Positions 21,701-35,120 of a stretch of DNA of 64,000 bases are shown here, one piece after another. This stretch comes from Hanleya hanleyi (Eukaryota > Mollusca > Polyplacophora > Lepidopleurida > Hanleyidae): the NCBI GenBank assembly GCA_036873755.1, contig JAVTVY010020500.1, positions 1 through 64,000 of the forward strand, in the 5' to 3' direction. Within the stretch, counting starts at the first letter, position 1, and each line of letters opens with the position of its first letter. Made by a program: the position numbers and the translations under genes. Under the pieces are notes generated by a model. The model was not told the origin of the DNA. It made no database searches and worked only from the letters and a program-made list of their open reading frames with translations.

Positions 21701-23523
21701 TATATGCTGCCACACCGACCCCAGCGGGCGTCAAATGAAGTTTTTGAAAGTCATTCTACCGATCCCATACATTGACAAATTTTTGCAACCTTCCGTCTAA
21801 AATGGTTTCCGGTCACCCAATGGACATTTGCTATATCCCCCTTGTGATTTCTGTGTTATTTATGTTACCCAGTGAACCCACAGCTATCCCGACAAAGTTT
21901 CACCATCCTTCAAATGTAGGTCTGTATACTACGGCATTGTCCGACAAACCATTTTTTTCTTTTCGGTTACCCACTGTGCTCCAAATAAACTGCATGACCT
22001 AAGTTTCTTGACACCAAGGCCGTGCGGGCCATGCAAACAAACAAACAAACAAAGAGACGTTTACTAAAATTATAATTATAACTGGCCTCGTTGGTGTTTT
22101 TAGAAAAACACATTTGCTCTTCAAGCTGTAAACGGTTGCGCCTATTCCGTCCACCTCCAGGAAGGCTAAACTGATCTACTTATGGGAGTGATATTCACCA
22201 GATGTACTATGCATGATTCTACCTTAAAATGTCTGCCATGCAGATCTTATTTAAGTGCATTTCACAGAGAACTGGTATCATGGACAGACAAATGAGACGG
22301 AACCACCAGTTTTTCTCTGCTTATGGAACAAGTGGGACTTGAAAACTATTATTTCAATACGCCGTGTAACTAATCCCACTGTTCAATGTAATACATATGG
22401 AGGTGCTTGTGTCCATCATCATACCGAATCTTTTCAGACGAAAGAAGTGAAGAAGAATGGGGAAACGATTGGAGGGCGTCAAAAACTTGTCCTATCACTA
22501 AAACTGTTAAGATTCCTTGTATTTGCAAATAGTCTCCAGTAAATACTGTAAGATTAAACACATTAGGAGAAGATTATTAGGAGGTTTAGTTGTGAAGAGT
22601 TGCGCCATGGTCCATTCATCCGATCGCCGTATATGAGAGGCAATGGAAGGACCAGCTAGACAGAAAAGATATCGGAATAAATGAGATCCTCTTTGCACAC
22701 AACATGCTGGAAAGAGTCTTCTCTAATGAAAATCAATAGACGGGATTCGTGCTGTAAGAAAGGACAGAATTCTACAGGGAAAGATGGGATTAGGAACACA
22801 TCTGAAAAGGGAGGAATCAGAACGAATGCACCAACCACGTGTTCGTCTTTTCCTCCGATATAATGACACCATTTGGTTACCCTTTCGATCACTCGAGACT
22901 TACCTTGGCAATCGCATCTTCACAACATCAAGGTTTCTATCAAAGGGTTTCTATTTGTGAGCCAAAGGCGAACCCTTGCCCATCTTGCACAGCAGACTGC
23001 GTTCCGCCCACATTCCAGTCACGTGACCTAGAAAAACTGCACTGATGGTAAAATATACCACTGAAGTGACATCATATATAGTAAAATAGATGTTTGCCAA
23101 ACATTTCGATTACTTTTCAAGTCTGCATAATATCTGGATCACAATATATACGAGCGACACGACAAAACAACCAAATCGAGTCATATACCTCTAGCAACTA
23201 TACAATTAGAAGATATCATTCATGGCTGTTTCTTTGTTTATATAGAGATGCTTGAATTTCCCTTTAATAATATCTATCCGAAATTTGGCCACACAATATA
23301 TCAACAGCATATTGGTATTCCAATGGTACTAATTGTGCGCCCCTTTTGACCGACCTATATCTGTTCTCTTATGAAAACGGCTATATACAGACGCCTTTCA
23401 AAAACCGATTATTTCAAATCCTGCTCCTTCTCATTCACCAAACGCTAAATACACGATCTTTTCGCTGTCTATAATTGCTACGTAAATGACGCAGTCAAGG
23501 ATATTTAGCCACCTTCACTGGAT
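18761..23523. other. Unit 1 non-coding stretch
   Basis: No gene is recognised. A ~35-bp unit with TTTTTTAGCATCGCACATGC is duplicated at 18,935-19,000. A hairpin with AGTGTCG/CGACACT ends lies at 20,329-20,396. Collinear with 46,441-52,956 of unit 2, where the Harbinger-like and TA-duplicating elements are extra. About 330 bp present in unit 2 (51,716-52,047) are missing near 21,945. 22,913-23,147 has no match in the later unit. Confidence 0.6.
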
Positions 23524-24203
23524 TTGAAGGAAACGACAGATAGCCCTAATAACACATCATATCTAGACCTATATTTCTATAAAACTGATGCGGGCATTCT
23601 CTCTCCTCCACTTTACAACAGGAAATATGATTACAATTTTGACATCGCGAACTATCTCTTCCCGTACAGTAATATTCTAGTGAGACCTGGATATGGCGTG
23701 TACTAGATCCTGTGTGAACTGTCAACTTATATCACAGGATAGCAAACTACGTGCGTAGTGTGCAAGAGCTATGACGCTACGTTTCGTAACTTGCGTCTAA
23801 TTCTTCTTAACCCGGGCTAGGTGCCGTACCTCCCCATGTACTTCAAGATCCTCATGATGTTCATGTTAGGAGCCAGTTCATGTGAACAGCCACAATCAAA
23901 GTGTGACTGAGATAAATCATTCTCTAGATAACGACTTTACAACAACAAAAATCATATGGATTAAGATTACTGATCAGCGATACGGATTTATTTTTGGAAC
24001 AACATGATGTCTTCTCGGCATCAGTGAATACTGTTGACCGCTTCTCTCTAATCGGAAACTAGCCTATGTTTCTGTATACTAGGATTGTTTTCTGTATTTG
24101 CTGCTATTGCTGTTATACAAATTAGGTCTGTGGATTATGGACCCGGAAAGTCTTTAATGGACGACTGCTGAATAATGAATGACGAACTAGACGCTTGTAT
24201 ATT
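23524..24203 (+). mobile_element. RT-derived module, unit 1 second copy (decayed)
   Basis: An open frame 23,524-23,706 carries SYLDLYFYKTD and KYDYNFDIANYLFPYSN ending GVY, the segment just upstream of and overlapping the motif at 13,966. The following C-terminal part is lost. The non-coding tail continues to GACGCTTGTAT at 24,200. Its counterpart at 59,948-60,575 has lost the upstream part but kept the C-terminal stretch. Confidence 0.55.
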
Positions 24204-25009
24204 ATAGATACGAATGTCTGGAAAGAGCTGCGCGGAGGCGGTATGCGAATATACGGTACTCAAACGACCGATGTCAATACAGTAATCGAATAAATAGTAA
24301 ATTTCGGTTTAAGTTCAATTATAAGGCTTAGGGTCAAAGTAATTCACTAGCACCGAGACGTGACAAATGAATTGCCGATCGTGTCAACTCGAGAAAAATC
24401 CCCGGCGACTACGACGTAATTGGAGGACGGTCTAAATGAAAGTCAAATATGCGTCAATCGAGTCTTCCAGGATGGCTTAGCGTTTGTAGGCTGATCAAGA
24501 TATCGGGGAATATATTCGCTGGAATCCATACCGCATTGACTATTAGGATTAAGGCATCGAACTTTACACAATATCCCCCAACGTCTTTGGATGGGCACAA
24601 TTCCGTCGACCCTTAATGTATTTACACATACCCAGGAGAGTGATTTGATTTTTCAAGACTGTTGCTAGAATCTTTAAGTTCTTAGATTGAAAAGTGATGT
24701 AATATTGTGAAGAATGTCATTTGATTAAACTGTGAATCCATTCAATAATTGTACAATAATTGAAGAATTTAGCACTGGACATCATTGCATATACATATCT
24801 TGTGATACTCGACAAATACAAATTTCGAGAACACAGAGAGGTGGGTATAGTATACTAGATCATTCTCTGGTTCTCGGTCCTTCGTCAGCCAGAAGGCTTC
24901 TTCCGTGAACACAAAAAACATGCAACCAACACGCTAAAGCGAGACGTTGGAATGAGCACATAGAAATGATTTGAAGATGGACATTTGTAAACCACGATCT
25001 TTTCAGCCG
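24204..25009. other. End of unit 1, non-coding
   Basis: Nearly identical to 60,576-61,383, including a 62-codon minus-strand open frame (24,885-25,073) identical in translation to 61,258-61,446. No function is recognised. Confidence 0.6.
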
Positions 25010-25725
25010 GGTGTTTCAACTGGGAATGGTTCAAATGGCCAGTGGCTGTGCCTATGGACTGGGAAAGGTTCAAATGGACAGTGGCTTTAATAATGGATTG
25101 GATAGGTTCAAATGGACAGTGGTTGTGACTATGGATTGGAAATGTTCGAATGGACAGTGGCTGTGCTTACGGATAAGGCAAGGTTCAAGTGGCCGGTGGC
25201 AGTGATTATGAACTGGGAAAGGTTCAAATGGCCAGTGGCTGTGATTATCAACTGGGAAAGGTTCAAATGGTCAGAGGCTGTGATTATGGACTGGGAAAGG
25301 TTCAAATAGACAGCGAGGAAGGTTCGATTGGACAGTATATGTCTGTATGGACTGGGAAAGGTTCAAATGGATAGTGGTTCTGATTATGGGTTGGGGAAGG
25401 TTCAAATGGACAGAAAAAAGGATGCGAGTATGGATCGAGAAAGGTTCCAATGGACAGTGGCTGTGATTTTGGATTGGGAAAGGTTCAAATGGACAGTGGC
25501 TTTGATTATTGATAGGGAAAGGTTCAAATGGACAGTAGCTTGATTATGGATCGGCTGTGAATATGGATTGGACACGGTTCAAATGGACAGTGCATGTATG
25601 CCTGATTATGTATTAGGAAAGTTTCAAATGGACAGTTGCTGTGATTATGGATTGGGAAAGGTTCCAGTGGACATTGGGTGTAATTATAGATTGGGAAAAG
25701 TTTAAATAGACAATGCATGTCTGTG
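25010..25725 (+). repeat. 39-bp minisatellite at the unit 1/2 junction
   Basis: About 18 copies of the 39-bp unit (GGTTCAAATGG.CAGTGGCTGT). The period is a multiple of three, giving repetitive open frames. The tandem units join within this array, so unequal exchange here could have produced the large duplication. Confidence 0.9.
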
Positions 25726-26268
25726 ATTATGGATAGAGAATGGCTTAAACACCAATGTTCGACCAGAATGAAAACATTGCATGATCATATCAATATACAA
25801 TTCTACATGCTTCTCTATTCGTCCACTAGCAGAGTAGTCGTTGAGAAACTTGTCATTATCAAACATGAAGGGTCCAGTGGTTTATTTCGTTTATTAACTG
25901 CTAAAGAACGTAAGTGTACCTTCACAGTGAGTTGCCATGGACTCCAGAACTTTGATTCCAGTACTTGGTATCAAACATTTCTATACAATGGCACACGAAT
26001 AAAACCTCAGGGAAAACATTTACGAAACGTAGTATATACAAAACCGAAACATACTATACACACAACACCTTTCCCTAAGTATACACTTATATTTCGTTGT
26101 AAGAAAATAGATTAAAACTTTGGGACAGTCAGCTTGATAAAGCATTTCCTGTTGTGATTGTGCTGATCCCCGAATATAAAACAGATAAGGGTAGAATCAA
26201 CAAGAGATTTCCTCTTGCAGTTACACTGTAACGTTTTGATGCAAATTGTACAGTTATTTACTGTAGTT

Positions 26269-26718
26269 AAAGCACGGCGCACACGAGAGCTATCCCCTGA
26301 GCCAACGACCTCAATTGCCTGTTGTCTCAGGGGCTAGCTCTCGTATGGTTTCAGCGCACACAGCAAAAGGTTCACCGAATTTAGTTCAGTTCCCGTGGAA
26401 CAACTTCTTCAAGATCATGTGATCTTCATATGACCGAACGCGCCTAAATATGACCGTTTTGATCAGTCATGTGTACAAATCACGTGAAAATAAGATGCGT
26501 TTCATTGGCTGGTAGAATGAAACTGCTGAGCTGTAAGCTTACGTTCGTCACACACGGTGAGAATTGCGCCACGCGAGGCAGAATTATCAAACAAGTTTTC
26601 CCCGCCTCGCGAGGCGAAAACCTCACCAAAAACTGCCCGCACACGAGACCTAGCCCCTGATCCAACAGGCAATTGAGACCGTTAGCTCAGGGAATAGCTC
26701 TCGTGTACGCCGGGTTTA
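26269..26718. mobile_element. MITE-like element with long TIRs, unit 2
   Basis: Second copy of the element at 7,917-8,371, with the same inverted ends and internal inverted layer. Confidence 0.6.
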
Positions 26719-29700
26719 GTGCAGTGAATTACAGTAAAATTTACACCATAAGATTACAATGTATACGTTTGTGAAACCAAAACAAATTTATGTAATTCTT
26801 CACAAAAATCTGTTTCATACAAGTTTGATGATGTAAATTTTCACGGTCAAAACTGAGGCAAGATGGCGTCGACGGACATTTGAAATTGGGCTTTTGGTTG
26901 TTTTTAACGTTTTCGTATACAATTTGGTGAGAATATTTTAATATATATATATAATATGACACCTTCAACCAAAATGATATTTCGTTGTAATGTCACGGCA
27001 GATATGGTGATACTGATTAAAGGTGTCATATTTCAGATATATTATAAAGTTTCTTCAAAACCATGCGCAATTACACAGACAAATGGCCACTTCCGGCTGC
27101 GAGCATTCGGGTACAAAACTCATAGGCTTTTTGGAGATTAATTCCTGGGTCCACAAACGTAACAGCAAGATGGGATTTCCTCGGGTGAGCGCCACCCTGA
27201 ATTCTCTGACAATGTTTCCCAACGAGAATGTGACAACATTGGTGGACTCGGAATTTAAGCAAATGTCCGGGATACGGTTTACAAACTCACCAATCAGCTG
27301 CCAGGATCTCCACTTCCGGTCCGGCTGCTCCAGTGCGTCTGTCCATGCCCGAGGCGATAGAATGCATGGAAACACTCTATTAGAAAGAAAAAAGATGGAC
27401 TATTCTAAAATTATACACTCATATAGGCCAAATAACATGCAGTTAAACGAGGTGAAGATATAGAGATTAAAGAATAAAATGAAAAAAAAACGATATTCCA
27501 GTCCAGTAAATTAAGGACAAAAAAACAAGCCACTGTGATCAATGTCAGTTCTTGTTTCATTCGAACGTGTGCAATTTAAATAAGTCCATCCGAGAAAATA
27601 CGACACAATTACCCAATCAGAGCCTATCTAGATGGACTTGTCTACACGCTGGCATCCTGTAACCAAGTTTTATCTTCGCCAACTGCTTACTGTAGCAAAT
27701 GCTTACTGCTCAATTTCGTCTTCATTTGTCTTAATTCTGTAGTCGGGCTTGGTATGAATGCCATGATGGAAAAATCTATCTAGTTTTTTTTATCCACATC
27801 AACTGTGCTCTAAAGGCCACTGGTTTTCAGTTATCTCCATTATACGATCTGAACGTGGTCGATTCTATATCAGAACGAATCATAATGGAATTATTCAGAT
27901 AAGGCAGCTGAATTCTAATGTACAGCTGATCTGTGAATTGTTCACGATGGTCTGCTGTCAAATATAGCCAAACTTTGATTGAAGCTTGATAATAGAATGA
28001 TAAATGACCGTCACATAACATCTAGCAAGATCTTTTTGTCAATTATATGAACGGGCTTTAGAGGTGATCGCCCGGTGACGTTGATGAAGTCTATAAAAAC
28101 GGGATGTTTGGCTTTTATACCAAAATTTTCATTTGGGCAAGAGTAGAAAATTATTGGGGCCGCTTTAAGAAAATTCTGAACAAAATGGTTTCTTACAGAA
28201 TCAAAACGGTTAAATACATAGTCACGTCAGTTATATTTTGAAGGTTTTGGTTATGGAAGAAACCAAATTTGTTTCGTTGAATTTTTGATCCTGCTTGTGC
28301 GACAAAATAGCAGAATCTACTCTCGTTCAATACCGTTGTCAAGTGTGGAGGGATTATGTTGATTTTCAACAGCAGTCTTTCCATTGTTAGCCAGGAGATG
28401 GCAATGAGATTGACTGTTCGAGCATCATGATCGCCGTAGCCATTTTTGCCTTCGTCCTTGGCCAAAACGCAATCCGAACTCAAATTATGCTGCGACGGAC
28501 TGCTAAATCAGTCTGGACAAATTTGCTCCCAAATCTGGCCAATCGACCGTCTGCACCTCAGAGCTAGTTTATCTTCATCGCTCTAACATCAATACAATAT
28601 CGACGAATGGAAATTTACAAGGGTCTGGCCAAATGTTGCAAAGGCTGACCAATTTGCTTTTCCGTTAAAGTATTTAGTTCCAGTACCATCGATAGGAAAG
28701 AACCACTTAGTGGATTCGTTGAGAAGTTAGGCACGTCGATTCATTAACCAAATGTGTGAATAGGAGAGCAAGTGTCCAGGAACGGCGTGTATAAGAAGCA
28801 GACAGAAGTGTCTTGAAATCGGGAACATATTTTATTTAGGGTGGAATCGTATCGTACAAGGAGTCATCCGACATTTTTAGAAATATTGTTTCATGATTCT
28901 TCAGAATATTTGGTTCTACATAGAACTATTGAACAAATACTAGTGGATCTTTGTATTGGGTTCTTCATAAGATTTTGGTTCCACTTGTGTATCAAGTAAT
29001 AGACGATTAAGGGAAATGGAGGAAAGAATGGGCGACTGTCAAGGGTTAGATGATATGGATACAGAGATAAGAATATATCACGGGGAACAGATATTTATTA
29101 TCAGTGGCTATATGCGTCATTGGTAGGAGTGAGCATGTGTAGGGCGGCGTGGGGGAACGGGTTACACGGCATACTATGTATGACCAGTGCCCACTGTATT
29201 ACGACCGAGTGCCCAATCAAACCAAACCATCAGGCAAAGAACCAAAATTCTGACGAAGAAGGCAATAAAAAGAACCCAAATTAGTTCCATGTCGAACCAA
29301 ATATTCTGAAGAACCTAGAAGAACAAATATCGCTGCGTCTACACAGGTAAAGCAGAACTACAATACAATGATCAAACCCTTGGAATTTACGTTACAATGG
29401 GAACAATCTCGTCGAATTTGCTGACATTTCGGACGTTCTGTTGGTGATATACTTTATCTGACTTCGTCGTGTTTCGATATAGAAAATAAACTAAAAGCAG
29501 TTCATAATCAAAGCGAGGCGGATATATTCCTATCCTTGGAGGCGACATTAAGACTATATCTGAAAAAAAAAGAAAAAAATAGTCAGTGATAATTAAGGAT
29601 TTGACGTCAGACACATAGCCTATACTCGTGTGCTGTACAACTGGGAACGGTTAATCCATCACAACAACTAGGCGCATTTGGATGCTAACCTAGAAACAAT

Positions 29701-30154
29701 TTATTGCGATTGCGAACAACTGCTGTATAGCGATATTCGGACCCGACAGTAACACCATAACAGTTCTCATCGTGTTGTTCCCAGAAATATTGTATTCAAG
29801 GGAGTAGATCACGTTCATTGAAGGAGTAGATCACGTTCATCAGCGGAGTAGATCACGTTAAATTTTAACAGTGCGAATATTCTTAAACTTTCAGTTATAC
29901 CTTGTAGGCTAAGATAAGACAATCGGGAAATAAAAAAAACAGGGGGGATGACAATACTGTTTGTAGAAATATTGCATCATTCGTGTAGGCACTCTGTATA
30001 TCATTGGAATTAGAGGAGATAAATAGCCCGCTTTCATGTTTAAACCTCATTAAGCTAAGTTCCCAAAGCCAAATGTTCTTTAATTTACCATATGAAACAG
30101 AATTTAAATAATTCTGGCGAAATAGGAAATAAACACGTGGGGTTACCAAATGCC
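26719..30154. other. Unit 2 non-coding stretch
   Basis: Collinear with 8,372-11,904. A ~57-bp deletion lies near 27,264, and there are 32 extra bp near 27,585 relative to unit 1. The old inverted repeat is at 28,876-29,325. No gene is seen. Confidence 0.6.
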
Positions 30155-31735
30155 AGCAGTATAACACATATATGCAGCCTTTTCGGCCGATCCACCAGGG
30201 GGAGGAGGTGGGGGAATTGGACAGCATAACAGATATATGGAGCCTTTTCGGCCTATCTACCAGGGAGAGGGGTGGGGGGAATTGAAAAGTATAACAGATA
30301 TATGAAGCCTTTTCGGTCCATCCACCAGGGGGAGGGGTGGGGAAATTGGACAGTATAACAGATATATGGAGCCTTTCGGCCTATCTACCAGGGGGAGAGG
30401 TGGGGGAATTGGACAGTATAACAGATATATGGAGCCTTTTCGGCCTATCTACCAGGGGGAGGGATCGGGAAATTGGACAGTATAACAGATACATGGAGCC
30501 TTTTCGGCCTATCCACCAGGGGGAGGGGTGGGGAAATTGGACAGTATAACAGATATATGGAGCCTTTTCGGCCTATCCACCAGGAAGAGGGGTGGGGGAA
30601 TTGGACAGTATAACAGATATATGGAACCTTTTCGGCCTATCTATCAGGGAAAGGGGTGGGGGAACTGGACAGTATGACAGATATATGGAGCCTTTTCGGC
30701 CTATCCACCGGGGGGGGGATTGGACAGTATGACAGATATATGGAGCCTTTTCGGCCTATCCACCAGGGGGATGGGTGGGGGAATTGGACAGTATAACAGA
30801 TATATGGAGCCTTTTCGGTCTATCCACCAGGGGGAGGGGTGGGGAAATTGGACAGTATAACAGATATATGGAGCCTTTTCGGCCTATCCACCAGGGGGAG
30901 GGGTGGGGAAATTGGACAGTATAACAAATATATGGAGCCTTTTCGGTCTATCCACCAGGGAGAGGGGTGGGGAAATTGGACAGTATAACAGATATATGGA
31001 GCCTTTTCGGCCTATCCACCAGGGGAATTGGACAGTATAACAGATATATGAAGCCTTTTCGGTCTATCCACCAGGGGAGGGTGGGGAATGGGACAGTATA
31101 ACAGATATATGGAGCCTTTTCGGCCTATCCACCAGGGGGATGGAGCAGGGGGAATTGGACAGTATAACAGATATATGAAGCCTTTTCGGCCTATCCACCA
31201 GGGAGGGGTGGGGGGAATTGGACAGTATAACAGATATATGGGCTTGTACTGGCCTATCCACCAGGGAGGGTGGGGAATTGGACAGTATAACAGATATATG
31301 AAGCCTTTTCGGCCTATCTACCAGGGGGGGGGGGGGTGGGGGAATTGGACAGTATAACAGATATATGGAGCCTTTTCGGTCTATCCACCAGGGGGATGGG
31401 TGGGGAAATTGGACAGTATAACAGATATATGAAGCCTTTTCGGTCTATCCACCAGGGGAGGGGTGCGGAAATCGGACAATATAACAGATATATGGAGCCT
31501 TTCGGCCTATCCATCAGGGGAAGGGGTGGAGGAAATTGGACAGTATAATAGATATATGGAGCCTTTTCGGCCTCTCCACCAGGGGTAGGGGTGGGGGAAT
31601 TGGACAGTATAACAGATATATGGAGCCTTTTCGGCCTCTACACCAGGGGGAGGGGTGGGGGAATTGGACAGTATAACAGATATATTGAGCCTTTTCGGCC
31701 TCTCCACCAGGGGTAGGGGGGTGGGAATTGGGGTG
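30155..31735 (+). repeat. 65-bp G-rich minisatellite, about 24 copies
   Basis: The unit is CAGTATAACAGATATATGG, AGCCTTTTCGGCCTATCC, ACCAGGGGGAGGGGTGGGG plus AATTGGA. Each copy holds three or more runs of four to nine G, so neighbouring copies can supply G-quadruplex tracts. Unit 1 has only one copy (11,905-11,990), so the expansion is specific to unit 2. Confidence 0.9.
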
Positions 31736-32075
31736 AAACTGGAAAAATATGTTTGGGGATCATCTCCAAGGCATTTGTAAGATTGCCCTTTTTGCCGGAT
31801 TTCAATTAGTATAAATTAGTACATATGCACCAAAAGCGTAATATCTAGCCTGAGGAGAAACCTACGACACCCCACAGAATGAAAGGCCCACATTTTCGTC
31901 GGATATACTTCACTGTGGAGCGGCTATGAATATGTATAAATGGATCTATTGTGTCCGATATCAATATTTGTTTACTTTTTCAAGAGATGCACCTCTAGAT
32001 TCATAACACGAGCACTCACAGCTACATGTTTTGGAGTTATTCCCTTAACTGTTTTAATCAAATTGACAATATGTG

Positions 32076-32640
32076 TTTTAATCCTATCGATCTAAATGAT
32101 ATTGATCATAGCAAATCAATCATAGATGATAATGACTATGATATTTCTCACTGGAACGGTATTAACCTACATCAGTCCAACTATTATACTGATACATCAT
32201 TTGCTGAAAATGCTAAAATTGTTATCTTTGTTGACAATGGCATTCATTCTTGTAAAATTAGAGACGACCTTACATACATTGATGAAACTGGAGCATATGA
32301 ATCTCTCTTTGTAGAACTGGAGCATTGCTCTAACAAATACCTTGTAGAACTATTCTACCGCCCTCCAAACAAGAACGTTTCTCATTTCAATGATTGTCTA
32401 CTTCCCATACTGCAAAAGATACATAAAGAGAACAAAAAATATGTGCTCATGGGAGACTACAACATTGATCTGCTCAAGACAGAGTATCACGGCCCTTCAA
32501 AAGTTTTCTTGGAACTGATGAAATCCCATTAGTTTTTCCCACAAATAACCAAACCCACCCGTGTCCGATTTCGAACTGCTACTCTGATTGATAATATCTT
32601 CATCAATTTTCATGGAAATAATTTACTTTCAGGCATATTC
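32076..32640 (+). pseudogene. LINE endonuclease region (broken)
   Basis: The frame contains the C-terminal half of an endonuclease/exonuclease/phosphatase domain: ESLFVELEH, LVELFYRPPN and the motif GDYNIDLL. The frame stops at 32,530. Past the stop, similar sequence continues toward the TDHFPIFHI motif, which now lies beyond an 89-bp insertion (32,652-32,740). The N-terminal catalytic part is missing; an internal deletion just after NYYTDTSFAEN is likely. Not functional. Confidence 0.7.
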
Positions 32641-32651
32641 CTGGCTGATAT

Positions 32652-32740
32652 GGATGGATGGATGGATGTACTTGGGCACTCCATCGCACCGCGATGGGCA
32701 CAGGTCGTGCGAACACGCCGTGCAACCCGTTTCCCCCAAC
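32652..32740. mobile_element. 89-bp insertion within the LINE
   Basis: Starts with GGATGGATGGATGGATG and continues with a GC-rich segment. It is flanked by TAT on both sides (32,649-32,651 and 32,741-32,743) and interrupts the endonuclease frame between GCTGATAT and ATAACTGACC. The source is not recognised. Confidence 0.55.
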
Positions 32741-32744
32741 TATA

Positions 32745-34882
32745 ACTGACCACTTTCCCATCTTTCACATACTGCAAACCTTCTCTAAGAACACAAGATC
32801 TGCTATAAAATTTCCCCATCGTAAAATCACTCCATCTCAAAAAGACTGTTTCATAGACAGAATCCGGAACACTGACTGGAGTGAAATCAGCGACGAAGAA
32901 GATGACGCCGATAAAGCATTAACCACCTTCATGGAGAAGTTCAATCGAATATACAACGAGTGTTTCCCTATCGTAAGCTTTGTAGCACCTAAACAAAAAC
33001 TCATTAAACCTTGGACTACTTATGCAATTCTGAATTCAATTCATGAGAAAAACCGGTTGTATCGCAAGCAGTTAATATACCCGTGTGAGAACACACGCAC
33101 TAGCTATAGAAATTACAGAAACAAGCTAAATCATATCATTCGCCTAGCCCGAAAAACTATTTTGAATCCAAATTCAATGAAAATAACCAGGATATTAGAG
33201 GGACATGGAAAATAATGAATCAATTAATGAACCGCAAGAAATCTAAAAATCTCCCTCAATCATTCGTTATAAATGGAAATGAAACCAGTGACAAACATGA
33301 AATTTCTCTAAAGTTCAACGAATACTTCAGCAACATTGCATCGAAATTAGATTCACTTATCCCTAACACAACTGGAAAATTTTCCGACTATCTGGGTTCC
33401 CCTATACCAGACAATTTCAGGTTTTCGAATGTGCAGCCCAGCGATGTCAAATCTACTATCATGAACATGAACATCAGCTGCGGCAGGAGTAGACGGTATC
33501 CGTATGTCTGTAGTTAAACTAATATCCGATGCTATCTGTATACCACTTTCAAATATTATCAATTTGCCTTTCTCGTATGGCACTGTACCAAATTCTCTAA
33601 AATTCGCCAAAGTTACCCCTGTCCACAAATCTGGTGATACCAGCTGCCTAGAGAACTACAGACCTATATCAGTCCTTCGGTGCTTCAGTAAAATTCTTGA
33701 GAAAACTGCCACTAACATGATCTCAGAATTCCTTGATACCAACAATATTATTTCACCGAATCAATATGATTTCAGGGCGAATCATTCCAATCACTGGCAG
33801 CCATTGACCTATATGATAAACTAGTTACTGCGAGGGAAGCCAAAAATTTCAGTATCGTAACATTTCTAGATTTGTCAAAGGCTTTTGATACCGTTAACCA
33901 CAACATCCTACTTTCTAAGTTGAATCATTATGGATTTTGTGGTATTTCGAACCAATGGTTTAGAAGTTACCTTTCCAACAGGCTGCAGATAGTACAAATT
34001 GAAAATACACTATCGCCACCGGAACAAATTACATGCGGTGTGCCGCAAGGATCAATTCTTGGCCCTCTTCTCTTTCTGTTATATATTAACGACATCACGA
34101 ATATAAACAAATCTTGCATATATAATTCTCTTCGCAGACGACACAAGTGTTGTGTACTCTGATAAGAACATCTCTAATGTTTTCGATACTATGGGTAGGG
34201 GACTAGACGAGATTGATAATTGGCTGTCTTCTAATCGGTTGTCACTGAATATCAAGAAAACAAAGTATATGTTAATTAAACCCAACACGAAAATACCTTC
34301 CGGAAATCTACCTTCACTGTTCATATCAGGACTTGAGATTGATATGGTTCAACAATTTAAATTTTTAGGTATCATATTCAACAGCACTTTAAAGTGGACC
34401 GCTCATATTAATTATATCTGCAGCAAAGTGTCACGTAATATTGGCATTGTTAATCACATAATCACACTTATCCAACTCATTTGTACCCTCTATCTATCCT
34501 TCAGAAACGTGCCTTGCGTACTATAACTTTTTCAAAAAAACGTGACCACACGGAGCCATTATTCCGGAAATTAGAAATATTAACCCTTTCTCAGCTTAAC
34601 CAGTTCTGCCTTCTTCGACATGTCCATACGTTCTTTCCCCATTCATATCGGCTTCCATTTAAATTTCGAAACTATTTTACTAGACAAGCTGCTGTTCATC
34701 AGTATCAGACAAGAACACGAAACATTAATTTATATCGGCCATTTCACTACTCCAATCTTTCCTATTATACTTACAAGATAGCGGGACCCCGTAAATGGAA
34801 CAAAATACCCCCGCACCTAAAGACCATAAACTCATGCTCACTTTTAAAATCTAAGTTAAAACTACACCTACTTCATATGTAA
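32745..34882 (+). pseudogene. LINE reverse transcriptase (frameshifted)
   Basis: RT blocks appear in order but in different frames: HKSGD...ENYRPISVL (33,630-33,680), SKAFDTVNHNILLSKLN (33,872-), GVPQGSILGPLLFLLYIND (34,037-), FADDT at about 34,131 in another frame, SLNIKKTKYMLIKP (34,245-), FKFLGIIFNSTLKW (34,358-), and a C-terminal region AGPRKWNKIPPHLK (34,780-). At least four frame changes and a deletion near 34,500 show it is inactive. Its role in life was target-primed reverse transcription. Confidence 0.85.
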
Positions 34883-35120
34883 GTGGTTTCGCGCTCCTTC
34901 GCAAGTACAACCTGGCCAGATTTAGATTTAGGTCACCTACCATGAGCAATAGAAATGAATACATGCCTGTTACTCTGGGATAGAACAAGTCCATTGGACT
35001 TTATTCCCGCTTCGATCATGCTATTTGATAATCCATTCTTGCTTAAATTTTCCATTTATGTAACATTGATATGTAATATTGTATTTCCATGGTGAATAAA
35101 TCTAATCTAATCTAATCTAA

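Larger units (their letters stand above)
32058..35120 (+). mobile_element. Non-LTR retrotransposon, CR1/jockey type, degenerate
   Basis: It is inserted in unit 2 at a place that is empty in unit 1 (about 12,290). It ends GTGAATAAATCTAATCTAAT with about four TCTAA pentamers and encodes endonuclease and reverse-transcriptase pieces. TSD is at most 2 bp. Class assignment rests on the RT motifs and pentamer tail and is approximate. Confidence 0.85.

Noticed and set aside
7117..25486. The ~18-kb unit as one giant mobile element (Maverick, Starship or herpesvirus-like)
   Set aside because: No polymerase, integrase, packaging or capsid genes, no terminal inverted repeats, and the units join inside a simple 39-bp minisatellite. 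Tandem duplication is the simpler explanation.
30155..31735. CRISPR-like array of regular repeats
   Set aside because: The sequence between cores is repeated too, there are no unique spacers, and the DNA is eukaryotic. The same holds for the 39-, 66-, 104- and 152-bp arrays.
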